From: a virus
Virus record (IMG/VR): IMGVR_UViG_3300000318_000089
Coordinates: 1-33,452 of that record
DNA length: 33,452 nucleotides
Reading direction: 5' to 3' (one strand)
Shown here: piece after piece, positions 21,042 through 30,064 of the stretch
How the letters are laid out: each line of letters begins with the position of its first letter
Numbering within the stretch: the stretch's first letter is position 1
Translations under genes and position numbers: made by a program
The notes under the pieces: generated by a model
Told to the model about the DNA's origin: nothing
Databases searched by the model: none
What the model saw: the letters and a program-made list of their open reading frames with translations, nothing else

Positions 21042-21383
21042 ATGTACGAACTATCAGTAGAATTAGTCGAATATTTGAAAGCTCAAACCGAATTCACTTC
21101 GGTAATGGGTGACAGGATTGCGCCTTTTGTTTCCGATGAAAACGAGGTCTATCCGTTTACTAATTACCTGGTAAAAGACGAACCGGGTTTCTCTAAAGAC
21201 GAATCTCAGTTAAGCGGTACATTGTTGTTTTATTTCACTAAGGAATCCTATTTAAAACTAGTGCAGTTCCTTGATGAAATGAAACCATTTATAGTAGAAA
21301 AATACGATTGGTTAGGATCTGATATTGAATTTGTCGAATCCGATCAATCATTTGTGGGAATTATTAATTTTAATAAAATATAG
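21042..21383 (+). CDS. Probable tail terminator (DUF3168-like)
   Basis: The protein (113 residues) has the order of secondary structure of tail terminators: an N-terminal helix (LSVELVEYLKAQTEFTSVMG), strands around YPFTNYLVKDEP and LSGTLLFYFT, a second helix (SYLKLVQFLDEMKPFI), and C-terminal strands (DIEFVESDQSFVGIINF). It lies between gp10-like and major tail genes, where DUF3168-type proteins are found. The call rests mainly on location and layout. Confidence 0.65.
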   Translation: MYELSVELVEYLKAQTEFTSVMGDRIAPFVSDENEVYPFTNYLVKDEPGFSKDESQLSGTLLFYFTKESYLKLVQFLDEMKPFIVEKYDWLGSDIEFVESDQSFVGIINFNKI

Positions 21384-21388
21384 AAATT

Positions 21389-21814
21389 ATGGCAGCAGGA
21401 AAACCTTATGCAGGTAAAAATTTAAGAATTCGTGTAGATGGAAAAACAATCTTCCATGCTACAGAGTGTACTTTTGACACTACGAGAAATATGGATTCAA
21501 TTGCATCTAAAGACACTGAGGGGGAAGAATCGTTACCAGGTAGCTATACATGGAATGTTTCGACAAATTACCTTGTAGCTGACAAGCCAGGTGCTTCAAC
21601 TACGCAATTGGGTATAAAAGAAGTTTTGGATATGTATCAGGAAGGTGCTGAAGTTGAAGTGCAATTTACAACTAATATTGTTGGTGATGTGGTTATATCT
21701 GGGCAAAGTTTTATTGAGTCTATCAATATGACGGCTGGAACTAATGGTGTTGCTACTGGATCGGCTGGATTTAAAGGAAGAGGTAATTTTACAACTGAAT
21801 TAGTAGCAGCTTAA
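21389..21814 (+). CDS. Major tail tube protein (TP901-1/Phage_tail_2 type)
   Basis: This 141-residue tube subunit matches the TP901-1-like family: GKNLRIRVDGKTIFHATEC (about 9-27), DTTRNMDSIASKDTEG (about 30-45), SYTWNVSTNYLV (about 52-63), and a C-terminal GSAGFKGRGNF strand. It would polymerise around the tape measure to give a long non-contractile tail. Next come the two tail chaperone ORFs and the tape measure gene. Confidence 0.85.
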   Translation: MAAGKPYAGKNLRIRVDGKTIFHATECTFDTTRNMDSIASKDTEGEESLPGSYTWNVSTNYLVADKPGASTTQLGIKEVLDMYQEGAEVEVQFTTNIVGDVVISGQSFIESINMTAGTNGVATGSAGFKGRGNFTTELVAA

Positions 21815-21816
21815 TC

Positions 21817-22191
21817 ATGCCACAAGTAATTTTAAAAATCAATGAAAAAAGTTTCAGGCTAGTATTTGGCTTGAAACTTTTTAGAATTTTGGGTAATAAA
21901 TGGAATGTACCTGGAATTAATGAGGTAGTAGCAAAAATGACAGTTTTAGATTCTATGTCTATAAATCCTTCATTTGAGGCTATGGATGTGTTAGAAGATA
22001 TTATAATGGCAGCTATTGAAAATGGACCCGATTGGCGTGAAGATTTAACGGATGTAGATGTTTTGGGTGAATTTTTAAAAGATCCTGAAACTTTAGAAAA
22101 CTTTAAAAATTCCTTAATCGAATCGTTGCCACAATCTAAACCTGAGAATAACGAGGGAAAGCCGAAAGCCAGGACAAGCAAAAAAGCTTAA
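21817..22191 (+). CDS. Tail assembly chaperone G-like
   Basis: The 124-residue protein is in the position of lambda G, between the tail tube and tape measure. It has a beta N-terminus (VILKINEKSFRLVFGLKLFR) and helices (EAMDVLEDIIMAAIENG, VDVLGEFLKDPETLENF). It ends in a disordered Lys-rich tail. Six consecutive As (22180-22185) lie one codon before its stop. The next ORF is in the -1 frame and is open back through the A run, so a GT-like fusion by frameshifting is likely. Confidence 0.75.
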   Translation: MPQVILKINEKSFRLVFGLKLFRILGNKWNVPGINEVVAKMTVLDSMSINPSFEAMDVLEDIIMAAIENGPDWREDLTDVDVLGEFLKDPETLENFKNSLIESLPQSKPENNEGKPKARTSKKA

Positions 22192-22553
22192 CCTGGGATG
22201 ATCTGGAAGAAATAGGTTTGGGTGAGCTCCGAATGACTTTTATTGAAATGTACAGTCTTACACCGCGTTCTTTTTTTAACGCTGTAGATGGTTTCAGGAA
22301 AAGAGAAGATAATAATTCTAAGGAACGATGGATTCAAACTCGTAAAATAATGTTTTCAGTCATGAAACCTTATCTTTCTGAAGGTGTGGAAGAATACGAA
22401 ATACAGCCTTTTGAATGGGAATTAGGATTAATCGAAACTTCTAAAAAAGAACAAGAACAAAAGGCCTTAGAAGGAGCGCAAAAAACTCGGGATTATTGGG
22501 AGGAATTCGACCGAAAACAAGCCGAAAAAAAACAAAAAACCGAACTGGATTAG
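22185..22553 (+). CDS. Tail assembly chaperone T-like portion (GT by -1 frameshift)
   Basis: The sequence after the slip reads SLTWDDLEEIGLGELRMTFI and onward, a typical T-domain, ending in a charged helix. An internal ATG at 22218 would give 111 residues but drops the conserved LTWDDLEEIGLGELR portion, so translation by slippage from the G ORF is preferred. The slip site would be the A run 22180-22185 (zero frame AAA AAA GCT TAA). It is not a classic X-XXY-YYZ heptamer, but a P-site AAA can re-pair after moving back one base. The stop codon overlaps a terminator. Confidence 0.65.
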   Translation, partial: SLTWDDLEEIGLGELRMTFIEMYSLTPRSFFNAVDGFRKREDNNSKERWIQTRKIMFSVMKPYLSEGVEEYEIQPFEWELGLIETSKKEQEQKALEGAQKTRDYWEEFDRKQAEKKQKTELD

Positions 22554-22566
22554 TTCGGTTTTTTTT
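22535..22566 (+). terminator. Intrinsic terminator after chaperone genes
   Basis: AAAAACCGAACT (22535-22546) pairs with AGTTCGGTTTTT (22552-22563) around the loop GGATT, and is followed by more Ts. The stop codon of the T-like gene lies in the loop and right arm. This ends the head-tail transcript, implying that the tape measure gene starts a new one. Confidence 0.8.
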
Positions 22567-22570
22567 ATAT

Positions 22571-22600
22571 GTCATTGCGAGCGTAGCGAAGCAATCTCAC
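22571..22600. repeat. REP-like sequence before the tape measure gene
   Basis: GTCATTGCGAGCGTAGCGAA continues into GCAATCTCAC. Its ends ATTGC and GCAAT pair. From memory this motif is dispersed in intergenic regions of many bacteria. It lies between the terminator and the second 28-bp repeat, in a 159-bp gap that seems to collect repeats. Confidence 0.55.
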
Positions 22601-22640
22601 TAAAACAAATCAAAAGCTTTTGTTTTACTGACTTCGTTAC

Positions 22641-22668
22641 AAAGTTGAATAATTCAACCATTTAAGCA
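22641..22668. repeat. 28-bp direct repeat, copy 2 (before tape measure)
   Basis: The 28 bases are identical to those at 16054-16081 and include the palindrome GTTGAATAATTCAAC. This copy ends 44 bases before the tape measure ATG, and copy 1 ends 38 bases before the portal ATG. The rest of the two leaders is not alike. A shared regulatory role upstream of late genes is possible. Confidence 0.75.
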
Positions 22669-22712
22669 AGGCTTCAAAAGTACTTTTAAACTCGAATAAA
22701 ATCCTTCTTTAG

Positions 22713-25214
22713 ATGGCGAATTTAGCGAGTATCAATGTCAAATTTAATGTCGATTTATCTGACTTCTCAAAGCAGATGCAAAACTCGTTGCGGTCCATTG
22801 ATAAATGGGGACAATCGGTACAAAAATTAGGTAGAAATCTAAGCGTAGCAGTTACTGCGCCTGTTATTTTGGCTGGAGTAGCTGCAAAAAATATGGCTTC
22901 TGATTATGAGGAATCCGTTAATAAAGTAGATACAGCTTTTAAAACGGCTTCGCCTGCTGTTAGGGAATTTGCAAAAACTACGTTAGAAGCTAACGGTATT
23001 GCCGAGGCTAGTGCTTTGGATATGGCAGCAAATTTTGGCGACATGTCAACCTCGATGGGTTTGCCTGTATCCGCTGCGGCTAAAATGTCAACTTCATTAG
23101 TGGCTTTGGCTGGGGATTTGGCTTCGTTTAAAAACATTGGCATCGATCAGGCAAACACGGCTTTAAACGGAATATTTAGTGGAGAAACCGAAAGTTTGAA
23201 GATGCTGGGAATTGTTCTTACTGAGGCAAATTTGCAGCAATATGCTTATTCGCAAGGAATAAAAACAAAAGTTAAAGACTTAGATCAGGCTTCTAAAGTA
23301 CAGTTGCGTTACAATTATATCTTATCGGTAACTAAAAATGCACAAGGTGATTTTGCACGTACACAAGCTGGTGCAGCAAATCAGGATCGTATTTTTTCAG
23401 AATCATTAAAACAAATTGGTCAACAGATTGGATCAATTATTTTGCCGTTATATACAAAAATGGTTACGGCTGTAAATGGCTGGTTAAAGTCTTTCTCTAA
23501 TCTTTCTGAAGAAACAAAAAAGGTAATTGTAGTTGTGGCTGGAGTGGCAGCGGCTATAGGTCCTTTGTTGTTTGGAATAGGTGCGGTTGCTTCAACGGTT
23601 CCTTTGTTGGCAAAAGGTTTTTTGCTTTTTTCTGGAGCGTTAGTAACTATTGCGCCTCTTATGTTAGCGGCGGTGGCTTATGGTACTGCTATGTATGGCG
23701 TGTATGCGTTGTTAGGCGGTAATGCTACTAAGGCAGCGGGTGCAACTGCTGAGTTAGCAAAAGTAACTAATGATTTAAATGATGCTGTTGCGCAAGGGAA
23801 TAAAAATGCTACTGAAGAAATTGGTAAACTAGATAAATTATACGCTACAGCAATTAATGTAAAAGCTTCTACTCAAGAAAGAAAAGCAGCTGTAGATGAA
23901 TTACAAACTTTGTATCCGGCTTATTTTAAAAATATAGATACTGAGGCATTTAAAAACGGTACAGCAAAAGTGTCTTATGATAAATTGCGTGATGCTATTT
24001 TTAATAAAGCGCGTGCTTCTGCTATTGATGCAAAATTACAAGAAAACGCAAACGCTCGTGTTGATAAGGAATTGAAATTAAGAGAGCGGCTTGAGATAGC
24101 TGAAAAAAGATATCAGGATTTAAAAGCTAAAGGAAGTAAAGCAGGAAGTGTTAGTACAACTGGTGAAGCTGTTGATTTTGCTGTTGTAAAAACTGCTAAA
24201 GAAGCAATTGATGAAGCTAGAAAGTTTTATGAAATTAGAAAACAAGATTTAAAAGAATTTTATGATATCAACAAAAAAGAAGATACTTTTTTGTTATCTG
24301 CTAAAGAAGAATATTATGCTAAAACAGGAAAATTACAAGAAAATGAAATTGCAAAAGCAAAAGCGGCCGCTGCTGAAATAGCTAAAGCAAATGAGTTTAC
24401 TTCTGGTAAATCTACTGATCCAGTAAAACGTCCTGATGTGGAATCAGTTATTAATCTGGATGCTGCTTTAGGTTCGGTAGATGAATACGATGTTCGTATT
24501 GCTAAAATGAAAGAATTCGCTAAGGCTTTTAATATTGAGCCTGAAAAATTAATAAAAACAGCTGAAACCACTGAGGAAATGGCGGCTAGAATGACGGCGG
24601 CTGTTGCTGCTTCGACTGTTGCTTTGAATTCTCATCAAAAAGAAATGTTGGCTAATGCGACTTCTTTTAATGAGCAATTTTCTTCGGTATGGCAAAATAC
24701 TATTGGTGGTTTTGCTGAAAATTTTGGTGCTTTAATTGGTCAATTTGCTTCTGGTGGAGCTTCTTTATCTAATATTGGGAATTTGTTTTTAACCACATTA
24801 GCTGATATGGCTATTCAGGTGGGTAAAATTGCTATTTCGGTTGGTATTGCGGTTTTAGGAATTAAAAAAGCTTTGCAGTCTTTAAATCCTATTGTGGCTA
24901 TTGCTGCGGGTGTAGCCTTAATTGCTTTAGGTACTATTGCTAAATCTTCATTAGCAGATGCTAGTGGTGGAAATACTCAAAAATTTGCAAACGGTGGTAT
25001 TGTTGGAGGTTCTTCTTATTATGGTGATAAAATTTTGGCTCGTGTAAATTCTGGTGAAATGATTGCTAATACCGATCAGCAAAGAAAAATATATAATTCT
25101 ATGAATGCTGCTGGTGGTGGAATTGTTACAATAATTCCGGAATTGAAAATTAAAGGATCTGATGTGATTGTAGTGTTTAACCGTGCGATGGATCGCAAAA
25201 ATCGCATTGGATAA
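22713..25214 (+). CDS. Tape measure protein
   Basis: The 833-residue protein sets tail length and probably enters the host during DNA injection. It opens with NVKFNVDLSDFSKQMQNSLR and an alpha-helical region typical of tape measures (about 30-270, including ESVNKVDTAFKTASPAVREF). Hydrophobic segments follow at about 270-345 (VVVAGVAAAIGPLLFGIGAV). A long coiled-coil part spans about 345-560, and a second hydrophobic cluster about 690-760. The C-terminus has GGIVGGSSYYGDKILARVNS GEM-like residues, common at the end of tape measures. There are no visible lysozyme or peptidase motifs. Confidence 0.92.
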   Translation: MANLASINVKFNVDLSDFSKQMQNSLRSIDKWGQSVQKLGRNLSVAVTAPVILAGVAAKNMASDYEESVNKVDTAFKTASPAVREFAKTTLEANGIAEASALDMAANFGDMSTSMGLPVSAAAKMSTSLVALAGDLASFKNIGIDQANTALNGIFSGETESLKMLGIVLTEANLQQYAYSQGIKTKVKDLDQASKVQLRYNYILSVTKNAQGDFARTQAGAANQDRIFSESLKQIGQQIGSIILPLYTKMVTAVNGWLKSFSNLSEETKKVIVVVAGVAAAIGPLLFGIGAVASTVPLLAKGFLLFSGALVTIAPLMLAAVAYGTAMYGVYALLGGNATKAAGATAELAKVTNDLNDAVAQGNKNATEEIGKLDKLYATAINVKASTQERKAAVDELQTLYPAYFKNIDTEAFKNGTAKVSYDKLRDAIFNKARASAIDAKLQENANARVDKELKLRERLEIAEKRYQDLKAKGSKAGSVSTTGEAVDFAVVKTAKEAIDEARKFYEIRKQDLKEFYDINKKEDTFLLSAKEEYYAKTGKLQENEIAKAKAAAAEIAKANEFTSGKSTDPVKRPDVESVINLDAALGSVDEYDVRIAKMKEFAKAFNIEPEKLIKTAETTEEMAARMTAAVAASTVALNSHQKEMLANATSFNEQFSSVWQNTIGGFAENFGALIGQFASGGASLSNIGNLFLTTLADMAIQVGKIAISVGIAVLGIKKALQSLNPIVAIAAGVALIALGTIAKSSLADASGGNTQKFANGGIVGGSSYYGDKILARVNSGEMIANTDQQRKIYNSMNAAGGGIVTIIPELKIKGSDVIVVFNRAMDRKNRIG

Positions 25215-28024
25215 TGAGTTATAACATCTACATAATCGACACTACTAGTCCATTGGTTCGCATTGTACCTGAATTGGCTTCGGGTGGTGGTTTAGAATTA
25301 AAATGGAACGGTGGTGACAAAAAAGAAGAGTTAGCCATTGTGTCTTCTGAATTCAATTTTAACATGCTGGACCCAACGCATCAGGATGCTGCTTTTATTG
25401 CTTTTTATACCGGCAATGAAACCAAGTGGAAAGTACAAATAGAAGATGATCGTGATAACGCTATAATTTGGCAGGGTTTTGTTTTGCCAGATTTATACAA
25501 TGAACCTTATAAAAATGGAAATCTATTTGTAAACTTCACGGCAACGGATGGTTTAGGACGTTTAAAAGGAAAGTATTTATCTGATGAATACTACATCCGT
25601 GAAAAATCGGTAATTGATATTTTTAGTCAAATTCTACGCTTAACAGGCTTGGAATTGGAGTTGTATTTTGCGCCAGCCATAGAAAATTTTTTGGTTAAAA
25701 ATTGGAACTTAATTTATATTGATACCGAAACTTTTTTAGATAAAGATAAAAAACTAGATGCTTATACTATTCTTGAAACTTTATTAAAAGATACGCTTTG
25801 TGTTTGTTACCAAGCAGATAATCGCTGGTATATTGAAGGAATCAACATGCGCCATGTGCGTAAAACGACTTATAAAAGCTATGATACTTTTGGTAACTTT
25901 TTAGCAACGGTAGTTTATGATCGCTTGGTAAAAAGAATTATGGCTCTAGATGAGCCTACGGTTACTATTATTCCGCCTTACAATGAAATCACGGTAACGC
26001 ATAAAAAAACTGCACCTGGATTGCCTAAAACAGTAGCTAAATCTGTTAATGATGGTTGGGCGCTAGTAACGGGTGTTAATGGGGAGTTATTCCCTCAGGA
26101 CTGGATGGGTAATAATGGGTATTATGGGCGTGCTGTTGCGCCAGATTATAATACTACAATGTGGAGTGGTGGTTTCTTTAATGGTGATTTAAATTACAAT
26201 TGGCCACAAGATGATACTAAATATATTTCATTAGCTAAAAAGCTGTATTTCGCTGCTTTTGATAAGGTTAAAATTGCTTTAACGTTTGACATTGTGCATC
26301 CTGAAACGGGCGAAAAAGGAAATGAAAGTACCTGGAATAACGTAATGAAGTATCAAATCCTGTTTAATGGTTCAGTGTTATTTTCAAATTTTGGAGGAGT
26401 GGTAGAAGATAGAGAAAACTTAATTTTCTCCAGTGGTGGAACTTGTAAAATAGAGATTGAGCATATTTTCACAACTGAAGGTTTATTGGATATTAGGTTG
26501 TTTCGTCCTACTGGTAACGTTACAATTAACGGTGTTTTAGGGGTAAAATTATCTACTGCAACAATTGAAATTATTGATTTTAATGAAGAAGTTTCGGTGA
26601 CTGATTTAATTAACGATGATTTTACCGTTGATGCTAAATTAGAACTGGATTACGCTGAAGATAAAACAGGATCTTCTAAAGGGTTTCGTTTGGCAAAATT
26701 AAAAGAAGATACTTCTTTTTATAATTCTGTAAATGCAACTATAATTGATTCATTTATTTTTGAGGGAAAAAATTATAGTGTAGTAAATTTAATTAATGCT
26801 CAATTAATTGATAAAAATAGATATACCGTTACTTATGGTGGTGTGGATGTTATAATTGTTGATGTTATATATAATTTTCTAGGTGGTGATAGAATGGTGA
26901 TAGAAACCTTTAATCCTTATTCGGGTGGTTTTTTTGTAGTAAAAAAATATGCTATTGCTGATGTGGTAGGGAGTAGAACGCATTGGGCGCAATGGACGGA
27001 TGCTTTTTATAAAATAGAAAATAATTCCTATTTAAAAACGGTAGCTAATATTTACCGAAGATTGTTTAATGTAGCTCATGAAAAAATTGATTGCACGGCT
27101 AAAAATGCAGTTAAGTTTAATGATATTATCCAGTTTAATTATCAGTTTTTAAAAGATTTTCAGGTGTTAAATTGTGCTTGGAATTTAGATACAAATAAAT
27201 CTGAATTGACCATTGCGAGAGGAATTTACAAAGAATTAAATGTTGAAAATCCTAATGACACTAATATTCCTCCAATAGTTGTTGCTGCTGATGATATTTA
27301 TATTGCTGAAGGGGTTACAACGGTTAATTTATCAGCAACGGCTTATGATCCTGATGGTGAAATTGTTTCGCAACAATGGACTAAAATTGAAGGTAGTGTA
27401 GGTGAATCTATTACAACGCCAACGCTTATTAATACTCCGGTAACTGGTTTGACTGGTAATTTTTACACTTTCCAAATTGAAGTAACAGATAATAATGGTG
27501 CAACTGCTCTAGATACGGTTAATGTTATTAGAACTACTAATTACACCGTTACTTTAGATTTGATTGAGAGTCAAGTAAATGATAATCCAAGAGCTGTTAG
27601 AAATAAATACAAGCTAAATATTTCGCCAGCTTTGTTATCTGGTTATGTATTGAATTTTTCAGGATTAATTTATTTATATGCACGTGGTGGGTTAAGTTGG
27701 CCTATACAGGATAATAAAAATGCAGCTACAGTATGGTATCGTATTGATCGAAATGGAGGTGTTGTAGAGCAGAAACAACTTGTTTCATCTGGTAGTGAAG
27801 AAAAGTATATTAAAGAGGAGTCTATACCGTTATTACTTAGTTATTTTCCTAGTGATCAAGTATATGTAACTATTTTTTCGGGTAAACAGCGTAAATCTGA
27901 TATATCAAATGAATTTAAAGCTATAGTTAATTTTAAAATACAAACAGTAGTTATTGCGGCTGGTGTGGGTAGTGTGATGGGTTTACCGATAGAGAAGCAA
28001 ATACAAGTATTAAGAGGTGAGTAA
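25214..28024 (+). CDS. Large tail-tip protein with PKD-like domain
   Basis: The 936-residue protein directly follows the tape measure, overlapping its stop by one base, where distal tail/hub proteins are encoded. The N-terminal part (about 1-230) reads like a distal-tail/hub region (VRIVPELASGGGLELKWNGG, DTETFLDKDKKLDAYTILET). The large middle is beta-rich. Residues about 685-785 form a PKD/REJ-like Ig-fold domain (IPPIVVAADDIYIAEGVTTV, YDPDGEIVSQQWTKIEGS, FYTFQIEVTDNNGATALDTV). Such domains bind polysaccharide or protein, so this one may touch the host surface. Exact hub assignment needs structure. Confidence 0.75.
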   Translation: MSYNIYIIDTTSPLVRIVPELASGGGLELKWNGGDKKEELAIVSSEFNFNMLDPTHQDAAFIAFYTGNETKWKVQIEDDRDNAIIWQGFVLPDLYNEPYKNGNLFVNFTATDGLGRLKGKYLSDEYYIREKSVIDIFSQILRLTGLELELYFAPAIENFLVKNWNLIYIDTETFLDKDKKLDAYTILETLLKDTLCVCYQADNRWYIEGINMRHVRKTTYKSYDTFGNFLATVVYDRLVKRIMALDEPTVTIIPPYNEITVTHKKTAPGLPKTVAKSVNDGWALVTGVNGELFPQDWMGNNGYYGRAVAPDYNTTMWSGGFFNGDLNYNWPQDDTKYISLAKKLYFAAFDKVKIALTFDIVHPETGEKGNESTWNNVMKYQILFNGSVLFSNFGGVVEDRENLIFSSGGTCKIEIEHIFTTEGLLDIRLFRPTGNVTINGVLGVKLSTATIEIIDFNEEVSVTDLINDDFTVDAKLELDYAEDKTGSSKGFRLAKLKEDTSFYNSVNATIIDSFIFEGKNYSVVNLINAQLIDKNRYTVTYGGVDVIIVDVIYNFLGGDRMVIETFNPYSGGFFVVKKYAIADVVGSRTHWAQWTDAFYKIENNSYLKTVANIYRRLFNVAHEKIDCTAKNAVKFNDIIQFNYQFLKDFQVLNCAWNLDTNKSELTIARGIYKELNVENPNDTNIPPIVVAADDIYIAEGVTTVNLSATAYDPDGEIVSQQWTKIEGSVGESITTPTLINTPVTGLTGNFYTFQIEVTDNNGATALDTVNVIRTTNYTVTLDLIESQVNDNPRAVRNKYKLNISPALLSGYVLNFSGLIYLYARGGLSWPIQDNKNAATVWYRIDRNGGVVEQKQLVSSGSEEKYIKEESIPLLLSYFPSDQVYVTIFSGKQRKSDISNEFKAIVNFKIQTVVIAAGVGSVMGLPIEKQIQVLRGE

Positions 28025-28026
28025 AT

Positions 28027-28173
28027 ATGGAAACAGATAAAAAAATAATAGGTGCTGGAAATTCTAAATTCCCAAGCCTGCAAGAAGAAGATCAAGCAAT
28101 TCCGATTCCTGAATTTACATTCGATTCGGTTGACGTAACATTTGATAGCGTAGAAAACACTTTTGACGAATAA
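28027..28173 (+). CDS. 48-residue acidic protein
   Basis: The short ORF lies 2 bases after the tail-tip gene. The peptide is acidic, with two copies of a FDSV-VTFD/FDSV-NTFD pattern at its end (FTFDSVDVTFDSVENTFDE). It could be a linker or chaperone for the neighbouring tail proteins. No family recognised. The next gene could begin inside it at 28163 or just after it at 28178; I prefer the latter. Confidence 0.5.
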   Translation: METDKKIIGAGNSKFPSLQEEDQAIPIPEFTFDSVDVTFDSVENTFDE

Positions 28174-28177
28174 TATT

Positions 28178-30046
28178 ATGGCTAGACAAATTATAAACTT
28201 AGGTGCTGTTCCTGGTGATAAAACAGGTGCTCCTGCTCATGTGGGTGGTAGGATAATCAATGAAAACTTTGAAGAGCTTTACGGCTTAATGGATGTTTTA
28301 ACGCGTATTGATATTATTTCGGCTGCGAAAGGTTTTTCTATTTCAGGTACTGATATAACGGTTAATGCAGATTGGCAATGGTATATTGATAATGTATTAT
28401 ACACTAATCCTGATGCTGCGGTGTTGTCTGTTGATTTATCTTCTTCGGGAATGTTTCGTAAAGTATACGTGGTTCCAAATGATGCTAATGGATTTGATTT
28501 AATAGAAGGTGGTGAAGCAGCTAGTAATCCGCCTACACCTGAACTTCCTTACGGTGGTATGTATGTCACTTTTTTTGAGGTTTCAGATAGTGGTATTGGT
28601 ATTCCTTCTGATCCGTACAATGGTGATTCATTAGTTAATAAAACAGATAGGGGTGGTTACACTGGTACTTCTCAAGGATTAAACAACCGTATCGATTTCT
28701 TCGAAAATTATGGATTAATCAAGCAAGATTTTGCTTGGTATGATGTGAATGAAACAGGAGTTGTAACGGATTTAGAGTTAATTGGTTCTGTAAGTCAGTC
28801 GATACGCTTTATAGGTGATGCTACCGAGTTGCAATCTTTATTTTTCGATCCTGGAGTAGTGCAGCCTTATAGTGGCTCTCTTTTTTATTTTAAGAATGCT
28901 CAGGCAAATGCTATTAAATTACCTCACGAAGAATTGGATATTGTCACGACAGCTAATCGTTACATTTGGGCTTTTCCTGATGCAACTGATTTAGTGGTGC
29001 AGCCTGGACAAATTATTCAATTCAAATTAAATTCTTCAGGTAATCGAGGTAAAATTGAGTTAGTAGGTATTTCAGGAACTGGAACAAGCACTCCACTAGC
29101 CACCGATGCTATTTCTGGAACAGTAAAGACCGACATTGAAGAAGTTGATCCTGTTGTTTATACAAAAACTACAACGGATGCTTTATTGGGTGATAAAGCT
29201 GATTTAGTAGCTGGATTTATTCCTTCTTATCAATTACCTGCTTATGTAGATGATATTATTGATGGGTATTTAGATTTGGGTATTTTTTATGAAGATGATA
29301 CTTTAACTACGGTAATAACTGGGGAAGTCGGAAAGATTTATGTTGACTTAACGAGCGGTCAAAGTTCAAAACAATACCGTTGGTCAGGTTCGGTTTATAT
29401 TCAAATTACAAATGGTTTAATTGCGAGTACTGCTGATGTTCCAGACAGCACAAATAAACGATATGTTGACGATGCTCAATTAACGGTAATAGGAAATACT
29501 TCAGGTACAAACTCAGGAAATGAAACCGCAGCTTCAATAGCTACAATTAATCATGCTGCTACTGCAAAAACAACATTAGTTGATGCAGATGAAGTGTATG
29601 GAGGAAATAGTGTGAGCTCTTTTTCTTTGATTAGAATAGTTTGGAGTGATGTGTGGACTTATATAAAAAGTAAAGCTGATACCCAATATAAAAAAGAAGA
29701 ATTAATGTTTGCTTTAAGCGATGAAGCTACCGACTTGACAGTTGGAACTCTAATAACTTTCAGAATGCCATTTGCAATGACTTTAACTTCTGTAAAAGCA
29801 AGTGTAAATACAGCACCAACAGTTAGTTCTATAATTGTGGATGTAAAAGAAAGCGGATCTTCAATATTCAGTACTCTTTTAAGTATCGATGCGACAACAA
29901 AAACAAGCGTTGGCTCAGCTGCTCCTGCTGTTATTTCAGATACGAGTTTAGCTGATAATGCCGAAATCACTATTTCTACTACTCAGGTAGGAAGTGGAAC
30001 AGTTGGAAAAGGATTAAAACTAACATTAATAGGAACAAGAACATAA
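28178..30046 (+). CDS. Tail fibre/appendage protein
   Basis: From Met at 28178 the protein has 622 residues and starts MARQIINLGAVPGDKTGAPA, a plausible virion attachment region. The opening GD-TG-P and IINENFEELYGLMD are shared by many Bacteroidetes phage appendage proteins, as I recall. The middle (about 345-420) has IPSYQLPAYVDDIIDGYLDL and GEVGKIYVDLTSGQSSKQYR, a repeatedly seen fibre segment. The C-terminal 110 residues form a beta-rich domain, perhaps the tip. The gene follows the tail-tip protein, so it probably forms side fibres. An upstream in-frame start at 28163 adds only five residues. Confidence 0.75.
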   Translation: MARQIINLGAVPGDKTGAPAHVGGRIINENFEELYGLMDVLTRIDIISAAKGFSISGTDITVNADWQWYIDNVLYTNPDAAVLSVDLSSSGMFRKVYVVPNDANGFDLIEGGEAASNPPTPELPYGGMYVTFFEVSDSGIGIPSDPYNGDSLVNKTDRGGYTGTSQGLNNRIDFFENYGLIKQDFAWYDVNETGVVTDLELIGSVSQSIRFIGDATELQSLFFDPGVVQPYSGSLFYFKNAQANAIKLPHEELDIVTTANRYIWAFPDATDLVVQPGQIIQFKLNSSGNRGKIELVGISGTGTSTPLATDAISGTVKTDIEEVDPVVYTKTTTDALLGDKADLVAGFIPSYQLPAYVDDIIDGYLDLGIFYEDDTLTTVITGEVGKIYVDLTSGQSSKQYRWSGSVYIQITNGLIASTADVPDSTNKRYVDDAQLTVIGNTSGTNSGNETAASIATINHAATAKTTLVDADEVYGGNSVSSFSLIRIVWSDVWTYIKSKADTQYKKEELMFALSDEATDLTVGTLITFRMPFAMTLTSVKASVNTAPTVSSIIVDVKESGSSIFSTLLSIDATTKTSVGSAAPAVISDTSLADNAEITISTTQVGSGTVGKGLKLTLIGTRT

Positions 30047-30064
30047 TTTTAAAAATATAAAAAC

